DNA of 64,000 bases. It comes from CAYJAY01 sp964370715. GTDB lineage: Bacteria > Bacillota > Clostridia > Oscillospirales > Ruminococcaceae. Below are positions 16,146 through 23,276 of the stretch, in pieces. Where the stretch lies: NCBI GenBank assembly GCA_964370715.1, contig CAYJKJ010000006.1, positions 57,586 through 121,585 on the forward strand, read 5' to 3'. Position 1 is the first letter of the stretch. The number at the start of each line of letters is the position of its first letter. The translations under genes were made by a program, and so were the position numbers. A model generated the notes under the pieces. It saw only the letters and a list, made by a program, of their open reading frames with translations, did not search any database and was not told where the DNA came from.

Positions 16146-17003
16146 TTGAATATTATCTATATTGATGTGTTGTTAATCGTTAATGTTATAATCGATTATT
16201 TCCTAATCAAAGCGACGGAGTTTTTTGTGGGAAAAAACAGCTCAAAACTGCGTGTGTTTTTTGGCAGTGTTTTTGGAGCGTTAAGCTCGCTGTTGATACT
16301 GTTGCCCGATCTTTCATATCTTTCGATAGCGATTAACGTTGCTGTAGCGGCGGTTATAACGTTTATCGTGTTTGGGTTTAACGATTTCAGAACGTTTATC
16401 AAAAACACGGTGTATTATTTTTTGGTGTCATTTTTGTTTGCGGGGTTGATTGTTTTTATCAATTTTTCGTTTTCTCCCGAAAATCTTGCAACAAACAACC
16501 TATCGTTTTATTTTGACATATCCCCGATATTTCTGCTTTTGTCGGTTCTGGGTTTTTATTTGCTTCTTTCGGTTATCGAGATACTATTTAAAAAGCCGTC
16601 AGAAAAGCCGCAACTTGTCGAGGTTGAACTGTCTATTTTGAAAAATGTCAAAAAGATGAATGCGTTTGTCGACACCGGAAACAAACTGTGTGACCCGTGT
16701 TTTGGAAACCCCGTTATGCTGGTTAAAAAAGAACTCGCCGAAACTTTTTTGCCAAAACAAGTTGCAGAGGATATACTGTCGCAAACGCTAGCTGTTGTTG
16801 AACAACAGAGCGATTTGAAGATACGAATGATACCATATAAAGCGTTGGGACATAGCGGAATGCTAGTTGGTGTCGTTGCGGATTATTGCAAGGTTCTCGA
16901 GAAAAAGAAAAACAAAGTCTATAAGCCGATTGTTGCGTTTTCCGATATCCCCGAAAGCGATTTCAACAATTCGGCGGTTATAGGTGCGGAGTTTTTGACA
17001 TGA
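16146..17003 (+). CDS. spoIIGA: Sporulation sigma-E processing peptidase SpoIIGA
   Basis: 285 residues from TTG 16146, preceded by AAGGGAG (16127-16133). This start gives MNIIYIDVLLIVNVIIDYFL, the usual first helix; ATG 16122 lies at the SD itself. The N-terminal half has five membrane helices. The C-terminal half is an aspartic-protease-like domain with the catalytic 'FVDTGNKLCDP' near residue 175. SpoIIGA cleaves pro-sigma-E after a forespore signal reaches the mother-cell septum. Normally sigE follows directly; here a fic gene on the opposite strand separates them. Confidence 0.92.
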   Translation: MNIIYIDVLLIVNVIIDYFLIKATEFFVGKNSSKLRVFFGSVFGALSSLLILLPDLSYLSIAINVAVAAVITFIVFGFNDFRTFIKNTVYYFLVSFLFAGLIVFINFSFSPENLATNNLSFYFDISPIFLLLSVLGFYLLLSVIEILFKKPSEKPQLVEVELSILKNVKKMNAFVDTGNKLCDPCFGNPVMLVKKELAETFLPKQVAEDILSQTLAVVEQQSDLKIRMIPYKALGHSGMLVGVVADYCKVLEKKKNKVYKPIVAFSDIPESDFNNSAVIGAEFLT

Positions 17004-17008
17004 AAAAA

Positions 17009-17040
17009 CCGATACAAAAACGAGGGCGTTTTTGTATCGG
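17009..17040 (-). terminator. Hairpin terminator downstream of fic
   Basis: The 14-bp arms CCGATACAAAAACG and CGTTTTTGTATCGG match perfectly around a 4-nt loop, with a T6 run on the minus strand only. It therefore terminates the fic transcript before it enters spoIIGA antisense; on the plus strand the hairpin lacks a T-run. Confidence 0.75.
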
Positions 17041-17086
17041 GGGTGTGTCGATATGTTGGGAAAATTGGGGGAGGGGGTTGTTGTAG

Positions 17087-17695
17087 CTATATAATTAAAT
17101 CTTCCGATTTATAAACACTGTAGCCTTCATAATGGTAGCTTGCATCGATGCCTTTCATATAAATCTCTCTGTTATCAATATCATCGGTTAGAGCATTTTT
17201 TAAAAGATGCTTTATCTCGATGTCTTTAATCGGGCTTCGTTCCATTGCAAGAAGATAGTCGTTTTTATTAACCTTGCTCCAATCCACCACCATTTTTATA
17301 TTTTCTTTTAATATTAAGTCTAGCCAAATTCTCGTGCTACGTCCGTTGCCTTCTCTAAAAGGGTGGGCAATATTCATCTCAACATATTTTTCAACAATCT
17401 CATCAAAGGTTGATTGCGGCATCTTGTCGATGTTTTGAAGCGATATTTCAAGATACATAAGAGGGGCAAAGCGAAAACTGCTTTTCGATAGATTAACTGT
17501 TCGGATTTTTCCGGCGAAATCATAGATTTCGTCAAACAAATATCTATGAATATATGATAACGCTGAAAATTTTCCTGTTTCTAATGTGTTTAATAGTTTT
17601 TTTTCGAATAGTTCATATGCTTTGATTTTGCTTATTCTCTCTTCCGCTAAAGCAAGCTCTGCTTCTGTCTTTAACCCTAATTTGTTTTCTAACAA
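17087..17695 (-). CDS. fic: Fic-domain AMPylase, class III-like (self-inhibited)
   Basis: 202 residues from a TTG preceded by GGAGG. The active-site motif HPFREGNGRSTR (near residue 110) is intact, with the usual flap region 'SSFRFAPLMYLE'. The C-terminal helix carries 'SYHYEGY', which fits the S-x3-E-G/N inhibitory motif of class III Fic proteins, whose prototype is the Neisseria meningitidis enzyme that AMPylates DNA gyrase subunit GyrB. The order of motifs and length are the same. No antitoxin gene is adjacent, as expected for self-inhibition. It is inserted between spoIIGA and sigE on the opposite strand, with its own terminator and a tandem repeat at its promoter. Target here is unproven. 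Confidence 0.88.
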   Translation of the reverse strand: MLENKLGLKTEAELALAEERISKIKAYELFEKKLLNTLETGKFSALSYIHRYLFDEIYDFAGKIRTVNLSKSSFRFAPLMYLEISLQNIDKMPQSTFDEIVEKYVEMNIAHPFREGNGRSTRIWLDLILKENIKMVVDWSKVNKNDYLLAMERSPIKDIEIKHLLKNALTDDIDNREIYMKGIDASYHYEGYSVYKSEDLII

Positions 17696-17732
17696 TTTAA
17701 ATCAACCTCCAAAAAATAGCCTGTCAATAAAA

Positions 17733-17772
17733 CTATTATATAGCCCATAGGGCTATTATATAACCCATAGGG
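17733..17772. repeat. Two tandem 20-bp repeats, operator-like
   Basis: CTATTATATAGCCCATAGGG (17733-17752) is followed without a gap by the same 20 bases with G to A at position 11 (17753-17772). The core TAGCCCATAGGGCTA is a palindrome. The 20-bp period places two dimer sites on one face of the helix. They lie 38 bp upstream of fic and 56 bp upstream of sigE, so either gene could be controlled. Confidence 0.6.
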
Positions 17773-17827
17773 ATTATTTGCAAATAAATTATCAACAAAA
17801 TTTAAGCCAATAAAGGAATTAATCGAA

Positions 17828-18544
17828 ATGACAAAACTTATAAATCAAATGCGTTTTTTTATACTTAAAATTATAGTGGTGGTTGCTCCAAAGAGGGGTT
17901 TCCATTATATCAACGGACCCGAAACTCTTCCGGCGCCGCTTAATGCTGAGGAGGAAAAAGCGGTGTTCGAGATGCTTGCAACCGACCCCGAAGCCGCTAA
18001 ACAAAAACTCATAACCCACAATCTTCGCTTGGTGGTCTATATTGCAAAAAAATTTGAAAATAGCGGACACAGCGTTGAAGACCTAGTTTCGATAGGTTCA
18101 ATCGGTTTGATAAAAGCCGTCAATACCTTTTGTCCCGACAAGAATATAAAGCTTGCCACCTATGCTTCACGGTGTATTGAAAACGAAATATTGATGTTTA
18201 TGCGCAAAGTTTCGAACAAGAAAAACGAAACCTCGATAGATGAACCGCTAAACACCGATTGGGACGGAAACGAGCTTCTTTTTTCCGACGTTCTCGGAAC
18301 CGAAAGTGACGTTGTTTCAAAAGGGGTTGAAAAAGAGGCGGAACAAAACATGATAAGAAGCGTTGTTGCAAAACTTTCGTCGAGGGAGAGAACGATAATA
18401 GAGATGCGGTTTGGGCTTCAAGGAAAAGACGAGATGACCCAAAAAGAAGTTGCAGATGAGATAGGAATTTCACAATCATATATTTCTCGTTTGGAAAAAA
18501 GAATTATAAAGAGGCTTAAAAAAGATATCGAAAAAATATCATAA
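17828..18544 (+). CDS. sigE: Sporulation sigma factor SigE precursor
   Basis: 238 residues with SD AAAGGA. The N-terminus contains a hydrophobic pro-sequence (about residues 1-30, 'MRFFILKIIVVV') that tethers pro-sigma-E to the membrane. Region 2 'NLRLVVYIAKKFENSG', 'LVSIGSIGLIKAVNTF' and 'KLATYASRCIENEILM' and region 4 'DEIGISQSYISRLEKRI' are characteristic of sigma-E. It directs early mother-cell gene expression after cleavage by SpoIIGA. Because of the inserted fic gene it no longer lies in a simple spoIIGA-sigE operon and may need its own promoter. Confidence 0.94.
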   Translation: MTKLINQMRFFILKIIVVVAPKRGFHYINGPETLPAPLNAEEEKAVFEMLATDPEAAKQKLITHNLRLVVYIAKKFENSGHSVEDLVSIGSIGLIKAVNTFCPDKNIKLATYASRCIENEILMFMRKVSNKKNETSIDEPLNTDWDGNELLFSDVLGTESDVVSKGVEKEAEQNMIRSVVAKLSSRERTIIEMRFGLQGKDEMTQKEVADEIGISQSYISRLEKRIIKRLKKDIEKIS

Positions 18545-18575
18545 ACATGAATAAAAATAGAATTTATTACCAACA

Positions 18576-18600
18576 CTCTCGTTAACAACAAAAACGGGAG
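18576..18600 (+). promoter_or_regulatory. Hairpin sequestering the sigG ribosome-binding site
   Basis: CTCTCGTT (18576-18583) pairs with AACGGGAG (18593-18600), 8 bp with one G-U, over a 9-nt loop. The SD GGGAG of sigG is wholly inside the 3' arm. Readthrough mRNA from sigE would carry the hairpin and be poorly translated, whereas an mRNA starting inside or after the 5' arm would be free. A comparable arrangement has been described for B. subtilis sigG. Confidence 0.6.
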
Positions 18601-18610
18601 AATAAATTTT

Positions 18611-19381
18611 ATGCAAAACTGCAAGGTAGAGATTTGCGGAGTTAACACGGCAAAGCTAACGCTGTTAACAGAAAAACAAAAGATATCCCTCATAAACGAG
18701 ATGAGGGCTGGCGATAAAACGGCAAGAGACAAGCTTATTCAAGGCAATTTAAGGCTGGTTTTGAGCGTTGTTCAAAAGTTTTCGGGGCGAGGAGAGCCGG
18801 CAGACGATCTTTTCCAGGTTGGATGCATTGGGCTTATGAAGTCTATCGACAACTTCGACACCTCACATGGAGTTAGGTTTTCGACCTACGCTGTTCCGAT
18901 GATAATCGGGGAGATAAAGCGGTTTCTTCGGGATAACAGCAGCATAAGAGTTAGCCGTTCGATACGGGATCTTGCGTATAAAGCTATGCAAGCTAAAGAA
19001 TTTTTGCAAAACAAAAACAACCTTGAGCCGACAGTTTCGGAAATAGCGAAACATCTAGAGGTCGACACGATGGATGTTATCATGTCGCTTGAATCGATTT
19101 CGCTTCCGATATCCCTTAATGAACCGCTTTTCTCCGACGGAAACGACGCTGTTTATATAATGGATCAAATAAGCGACAACGAGGGGGAAAACGATTGGCT
19201 TTGCGAAATCTCGATTAAGCAAGCGATAAAGGGGTTAACAGATCGAGAAAAAACGATTTTAGACCTTAGATTTATGAAGGGAAAAACCCAAACCGAAGTT
19301 GCGAAACTTGTTGCTATTAGCCAAGCACAGGTTAGCCGCCTTGAAAAAAACGCTCTTAAAACCATTAAAGAGATGATTTGA
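18611..19381 (+). CDS. sigG: Sporulation sigma factor SigG
   Basis: 256 residues. The conserved N-terminal 'NKVEICGVNT'-like segment appears as 'CKVEICGVNTAKL'. Region 2 'LFQVGCIGLMKSIDNFDTS' and 'VRFSTYAVPMIIGEIKRFLRD', region 3 and region 4 'AISQAQVSRLEKNAL' are all present. Sigma-G drives late forespore genes. It follows sigE by 66 bp, the usual order in spore formers, and its SD is held in a hairpin (18576-18600). Confidence 0.95.
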   Translation: MQNCKVEICGVNTAKLTLLTEKQKISLINEMRAGDKTARDKLIQGNLRLVLSVVQKFSGRGEPADDLFQVGCIGLMKSIDNFDTSHGVRFSTYAVPMIIGEIKRFLRDNSSIRVSRSIRDLAYKAMQAKEFLQNKNNLEPTVSEIAKHLEVDTMDVIMSLESISLPISLNEPLFSDGNDAVYIMDQISDNEGENDWLCEISIKQAIKGLTDREKTILDLRFMKGKTQTEVAKLVAISQAQVSRLEKNALKTIKEMI

Positions 19382-19448
19382 TTTTTTTATGGATGTTTTG
19401 TAGACTTTTTGTAATTCTCGCATAGTATTATAAAAAGGAGGTTGTTTT

Positions 19449-19706
19449 ATGACATTTTTAAATCTATGCGAAAAAGAGATCATCTCGATAGAAACGGGAA
19501 AGAAACTAGGGTATGCCGACGACGTGGTGTTCGACAGGGCGACGGCGACGATAACAAAGCTTGTAGTTTTCTCAAAAGGAAAGTTTTTGGGGCTTAAGGG
19601 AAAAGACAACATCATGATTGATTGGTGCGATGTCGTGACGTTTGGTGATGACACTATCTTGATAAAAGGAAGTTATGGCGAAATGAAACCGGAGATTGCT
19701 CCTTAA
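19449..19706 (+). CDS. PRC-barrel protein, YlmC/YmxH family
   Basis: 85 residues with AGGAGG SD 8 nt upstream. The sequence is a single PRC-barrel: 'NLCEKEIISIETGKKLGYADDV', 'KLVVFSKGKFLGLKG', 'MIDWCDVVTFGDDTILI' (segments at about residues 4-25, 38-52 and 58-74). YlmC/YmxH proteins are small sporulation-associated proteins of unknown mechanism, often close to sigG or dapG in Clostridia, as here. Confidence 0.85.
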   Translation: MTFLNLCEKEIISIETGKKLGYADDVVFDRATATITKLVVFSKGKFLGLKGKDNIMIDWCDVVTFGDDTILIKGSYGEMKPEIAP

Positions 19707-19733
19707 AGGTATTAATTTAGTTGATTATAATTT

Positions 19734-19783
19734 AAAACTCATATACTCTAAAAGTATTACCCTTTTAGAGTATATGAGTTTTA
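19734..19783. terminator. Bidirectional hairpin terminator
   Basis: The long arms ACTCATATACTCTAAAAG and CTTTTAGAGTATATGAGT pair perfectly and are flanked by A4 and T4. It lies between the convergent ylmC-type and XRE genes. Confidence 0.8.
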
Positions 19784-19787
19784 ATCT

Positions 19788-20030
19788 CTATTCTCGGTTG
19801 AAAAGCTCTTGTAAAGTTGCGCCTAAAGCTTTGCAAAAACCATCGACCTCGATGTCCGTAACGGTTCTTTCGCCGTTTTCTATTCTCGATATCGACCCTC
19901 TGCAAACATATATTGCTAACAACTCTAATTTCTCGGCGAGTTGTTTCTGCGTCATGTTTTGTTGTGTTCGGAGTTTCTTGACGTTTTCACCGACGATATT
20001 TTGTTTAGCTTTGTCAATAATTCTTGGCAT
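19788..20030 (-). CDS. XRE-family transcriptional regulator
   Basis: 80 residues with AAGGAGG SD. An HTH_3 domain fills most of the protein: 'VKKLRTQQNMTQKQLAEKL', then 'VCRGSISRIENGERTVTDIEV' in the recognition and following helices. There is no effector domain. Two near-identical palindromes lie immediately upstream (20043-20061 and 20092-20110), suggesting autoregulation. No gene for a partner toxin or phage module is adjacent; the next gene on the other side is arsR, 212 bp past the second palindrome. Confidence 0.85.
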   Translation of the reverse strand: MPRIIDKAKQNIVGENVKKLRTQQNMTQKQLAEKLELLAIYVCRGSISRIENGERTVTDIEVDGFCKALGATLQELFNRE

Positions 20031-20042
20031 ACTACCTCCTTG

Positions 20043-20061
20043 ATGTCTTGAAATAAGACAT
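20043..20061. promoter_or_regulatory. Operator-like palindrome, proximal copy
   Basis: ATGTCTTGAAATAAGACAT, a 19-bp inverted repeat 12 bp upstream of the XRE start codon. It shares 15 of 19 positions with the distal copy at 20092-20110. Confidence 0.6.
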
Positions 20062-20091
20062 TAATTAGTGTATAGTATTTGCAAGAATACT

Positions 20092-20110
20092 ATGTCCTGT
20101 AACAAGACAT
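20092..20110. promoter_or_regulatory. Operator-like palindrome, distal copy
   Basis: ATGTCCTGTAACAAGACAT, same length and half-sites as the proximal copy, 49 bp centre to centre. Between them lies TAGTATT/AATACTA, another short inverted repeat, probably covering the promoter. Confidence 0.6.
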
Positions 20111-20220
20111 AAAGCCACACAAGTTATTAGAAATTCAGCATAAAATAATTGAAGTGAGCAAAGATGATATCGAAAGCGATTTAAACCTATAGACATATTA
20201 GGTAGATAATTTTTTGTTAA

Positions 20221-20296
20221 ATCAATATTTTTTGTTTTAACACTTGACAACTGGATGATAACGGAGTATACTGGTGTCAAATCAAAAAATATTGAT
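20221..20296 (+). promoter_or_regulatory. ars promoter flanked by two ArsR-type operators
   Basis: TTGACA (20244-20249) and TATACT (20267-20272) are separated by exactly 17 bp. Upstream ATCAATATTTTTTGTT (20221-20236) and downstream ATCAAAAAATATTGAT (20281-20296) are reverse complements at 14 of 16 positions. The downstream copy fits the ATCAA-N6-TTGAT form of ArsR/SmtB operators. The downstream copy overlaps the transcription start region, so ArsR should repress until arsenite (or a related metalloid) binds. Confidence 0.8.
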
Positions 20297-20322
20297 ATTG
20301 ATCTAAACGAAGGAGAGCTGAT

Positions 20323-20670
20323 ATGGATAACAAGAAACTTGCGTTAATTTTTAAAGCTCTTTGTGATGAAAACAGAGTTGCGATAGTCAAAATTCTTCAA
20401 AGCGGCGAAAAATGCGCCTGTCATATTGGCGATGCATTGGGCCTTGCGCAATCCAAACTTTCGTATCACATGAAGATTTTATGCGCTAGCGGAATAATCG
20501 AATGTTGGTATGTTGGAAAATGGACCCACTACAGGATTAATAAACAGGGCGCAGAGTTTGCGGTTTTGGCTATGCAACAGCTGACGACGACCGATTGTGG
20601 TGTGGCGGACACAGCTGAAAAGATAGCTGGCGATTGCGGTTGTCAACAACGTTCGGCTATAATAAATTGA
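20323..20670 (+). CDS. arsR: ArsR-family metalloid-responsive repressor
   Basis: 115 residues, SD AAGGAGAG. A winged helix ('FKALCDENRVAIVKIL', 'SKLSYHMKILCASGIIE', 'WTHYRIN') carries the metal-site variant 'EKCACHI' at the position of the ELCVCDL motif of ArsR, plus extra Cys at the C-terminus (DCGCQQ). It should sense As(III) or Sb(III) through Cys thiols and release the two operators at 20221-20296. First gene of the arsenic operon. Confidence 0.9.
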   Translation: MDNKKLALIFKALCDENRVAIVKILQSGEKCACHIGDALGLAQSKLSYHMKILCASGIIECWYVGKWTHYRINKQGAEFAVLAMQQLTTTDCGVADTAEKIAGDCGCQQRSAIIN

Positions 20671-20771
20671 TTAATAAATATATTAAACGTTAACAGCCAT
20701 TTGAATATGGCTATTAAAATGAAGAAAACATCAAAAAAAATTGATTTAACAAACGAAAGGCAGAAACAACG

Positions 20772-21785
20772 ATGGAGACTTTATCAGCAATTTCGGATTT
20801 TATCCAAAATCAACTGCTTGGCATGAAATGGCTAAACGATTTAACAGGAAACATTCTTTCAACGTTGGGTGTTGATATAACCTCTCGTGTTGGGGCGAGC
20901 GTTCATTTTTTTATCTATGACGTTATCAAGATAACGGTTTTGCTCTGCACATTAATCTTTATAATTTCATACATCCAAAGCTATTTCCCCCCCGAACGAA
21001 GCAAAAAAATATTAAGCCGTTTTAAAGGTATTTGGGCAAACGTCGTGTCGGCGCTTCTCGGAACGGTGACCCCGTTTTGCTCTTGTTCATCAATTCCGCT
21101 TTTCATGGGCTTTACTAGCGCCGGTCTTCCGGTTGGGGTGACGTTTAGTTTCTTGATCAGTTCTCCGATGGTTGACCTTGGAAGCCTTGTTCTTTTGATG
21201 AGCATCTTCGGCGCAAAGGTTGCGGTGGTCTATGTTATAGTGGGGCTTGTCGTTGCGGTTGTCGGAGGAACGATATTAGACAAACTCGGTATGCAAAAAC
21301 ACGTTGAAGATTTTATATTAAACGCTTCGAGCGTCGATATCGAAAGCGATGCTTTAACCAAAAAACAACGTGTTGTCTATTCATATGAACAGGTCGTTTC
21401 GACGTTTAAAAAAGTTTTCCCCTATATACTGGTTGGGGTTGGTATAGGCGCAGTTATCCACAACTGGATACCGCAAGAAGTTGTTGAAACGGTTCTTGGA
21501 AGCGACAATCCGTTTGGCGTTATCCTAGCAACGCTGGTCGGCGTTCCGATGTATGCCGATATCTTCGGAACAATCCCAATAGCGGAGGCGCTTTTGGCAA
21601 AGGGCGCACAGCTAGGAACTATACTTTCGTTTATGATGGCGGTAACAGCTTTAAGTTTACCCTCTTTAATCATGCTTAAAAAAGCAGTTAAACCAAAACT
21701 TTTGGCAGCGTTCATCGCTATTGTATCGGGTGGAATTGTGTTGGTTGGATATTTCTTTAATGCATTTCAACATTATTTAATATAG
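20772..21785 (+). CDS. arsP: ArsP/YraQ-type permease (organoarsenical efflux candidate)
   Basis: 337 residues with about eight membrane helices. The defining motif TPFCSCSSIPLF (near residue 98) with its vicinal Cys-Ser-Cys, and a matching second half ('GVPMYADIFGTIPIAEALL'), place it in the DUF318/YraQ permease family. This family includes ArsP, which exports trivalent methylated and aromatic arsenicals. Its location directly after arsR supports arsenic use. Other members have other or unknown substrates, so the symbol is given on context. Confidence 0.8.
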   Translation: METLSAISDFIQNQLLGMKWLNDLTGNILSTLGVDITSRVGASVHFFIYDVIKITVLLCTLIFIISYIQSYFPPERSKKILSRFKGIWANVVSALLGTVTPFCSCSSIPLFMGFTSAGLPVGVTFSFLISSPMVDLGSLVLLMSIFGAKVAVVYVIVGLVVAVVGGTILDKLGMQKHVEDFILNASSVDIESDALTKKQRVVYSYEQVVSTFKKVFPYILVGVGIGAVIHNWIPQEVVETVLGSDNPFGVILATLVGVPMYADIFGTIPIAEALLAKGAQLGTILSFMMAVTALSLPSLIMLKKAVKPKLLAAFIAIVSGGIVLVGYFFNAFQHYLI

Positions 21786-21796
21786 AGGAGATTGAT

Positions 21797-22546
21797 ATGG
21801 CTAAACAATGGTATCCGATAGTTGATTACACAACGTGTGTGCAGTGTGGAGGTTGTATAAAAAAATGCAAAAACAACGTTTATGATAACAGCAAAGCCCC
21901 AAGCCCTGTAGTTGAAAATCCCGAAAACTGCAGCGATCATTGCCACGGTTGCGGAAACATCTGTCCTATGGGTTCGATAACCTATCTAGGGGAAGACACC
22001 GATTGGAAACCGCCAAAACAAAAATCAAAAAAGAAAAAGTTGTTGAAACTGCTGGTTCCGGTTGCTATGATATTGATAGTCGTTGGTATATGGGCTTTTA
22101 GCATGGACTCTGGAAGCGACATAGTTTTGCAGCAAGATATACCGGAGGAATGGGCGTTAAATGCTACGAGCATAGACATTGAACAATTAAGCGAACATTC
22201 GCTTCCGATGATAATAGATTTCGGAGCGGACGAATGCGCACCGTGTATCGCTATGGCTCCTGTTTTGGTCGAGCTAAACAGCGAAATGCAGGGGAAAGCG
22301 ATAATAAAATTTGTTGATGTTTGGAAAAATCCCGAAGCGGCGGAAGGTTTCCCGATTCAAGTTATCCCATCTCAAGTTTTATACAACGCCGATGGAACGC
22401 CCTATGTTCCTAGCGAGATAATAGCGACGGCGATAAATTTTAATATGTATGCTCACCGAGAGACAGGGGAACATATCTTCACGGTTCATCAAGGCGGATT
22501 ATCAAAAGAACAGATGCAGCTGATTTTGGCGGATATGGGGGTTTAG
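21797..22546 (+). CDS. Ferredoxin-TM-thioredoxin fusion protein
   Basis: 249 residues, three parts. Residues 1-70 are a two-cluster ferredoxin-like domain (C-x2-C-x2-C-x3-C in 'CVQCGGCIKKC', then CHGCGNICP). A Lys-rich stretch (about 74-84) precedes one membrane helix (about 85-104). Residues 130-249 are a thioredoxin fold with active site CAPC. The positive-inside rule places the ferredoxin in the cytoplasm and the thioredoxin outside. It is followed 4 bp later by ccdA, which normally feeds electrons to such outside thioredoxins. The N-terminal domain is homologous to that of the ferredoxin-ArsC protein in the same operon (shared WYP-[IV]-[VI]-DY start). I know no named family with this order. 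Confidence 0.8.
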   Translation: MAKQWYPIVDYTTCVQCGGCIKKCKNNVYDNSKAPSPVVENPENCSDHCHGCGNICPMGSITYLGEDTDWKPPKQKSKKKKLLKLLVPVAMILIVVGIWAFSMDSGSDIVLQQDIPEEWALNATSIDIEQLSEHSLPMIIDFGADECAPCIAMAPVLVELNSEMQGKAIIKFVDVWKNPEAAEGFPIQVIPSQVLYNADGTPYVPSEIIATAINFNMYAHRETGEHIFTVHQGGLSKEQMQLILADMGV

Positions 22547-22550
22547 ACCT

Positions 22551-23240
22551 ATGGATATAATGCTTGAAAACATCTCTCAAGTAATAGCAAACAACAGCTT
22601 TGTTGCTCCGTTGCTTGCGTTTGTCGCCGGCGTGTTAACATCGTTTACCCCTTGTTCGTTGTCTAGCGTTCCGGTTATAGTGGGCTATGTTGGGGGAACG
22701 GGGGAACGCACCACCAAACGAGCATTTTTGCTATCACTAACGTTTGCTATAGGTTCTGCGATAACGTTTACCGCTCTAGGGGTTATAGCTACAATCGCCG
22801 GAACGCTTATCGGAAACTCGGCTTCGTGGTGGTATATACTGCTAGGGGTGCTAATGCTTTTGATGGCGCTCCAAACGTGGGAGATATTTGAATTTATACC
22901 CTCGGCAACGTTTGTGACGAAAAACACAAAAAAAGGATTTATCGGCGCACTCATAGCCGGAATATTGGGCGGAATATTTTCGTCGCCCTGTTCAACACCC
23001 GTGTTGATAGCGCTGTTAGCAATTGTTGCAGGGCAGGGAAGCTTTGCTTTTGGAATATTGCTTTTGCTTTTGTATTCGATAGGGCATGGAATTTTGGCGG
23101 TCGTTTGCGGAACATCAATTGGGTTTGTTCAAAAACTTTCGGCAAGCGAAAAATACGGAAAAGCCAGTGGGATTTTAAAAATTATTATGGGCAGTCTAAT
23201 TGCTCTTATTGGTTTTTATATGTTCTATCTTGGTTTTTAA
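22551..23240 (+). CDS. ccdA: CcdA-type transmembrane thiol-disulfide carrier
   Basis: 229 residues, six membrane helices. Its two redox Cys lie in the repeated motifs 'SFTPCSLSS' (near residue 36) and 'SSPCSTPVL' (near residue 146), as in CcdA/DsbD-beta. These proteins pass electrons from cytosolic thioredoxin to extracytoplasmic thioredoxin-like domains. Within this operon the likely donor is the small thioredoxin encoded next, and the likely acceptor is the thioredoxin domain of the preceding fusion. Confidence 0.9.
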   Translation: MDIMLENISQVIANNSFVAPLLAFVAGVLTSFTPCSLSSVPVIVGYVGGTGERTTKRAFLLSLTFAIGSAITFTALGVIATIAGTLIGNSASWWYILLGVLMLLMALQTWEIFEFIPSATFVTKNTKKGFIGALIAGILGGIFSSPCSTPVLIALLAIVAGQGSFAFGILLLLLYSIGHGILAVVCGTSIGFVQKLSASEKYGKASGILKIIMGSLIALIGFYMFYLGF

Positions 23241-23276
23241 ATAAAAAAATAATATATTATTAGGAGATTTTAAATT

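Noticed and set aside
17780..17827. SD-sequestering hairpin before sigE like that of sigG
   Set aside because: No complementary arm to AAAGGA is present in this AT-rich leader.
20105..20190. Short open stretch 'KLLEIQHKIIEVSKDDIE' downstream of the XRE operators
   Set aside because: No start codon or SD in frame; at most a gene remnant, so not annotated.
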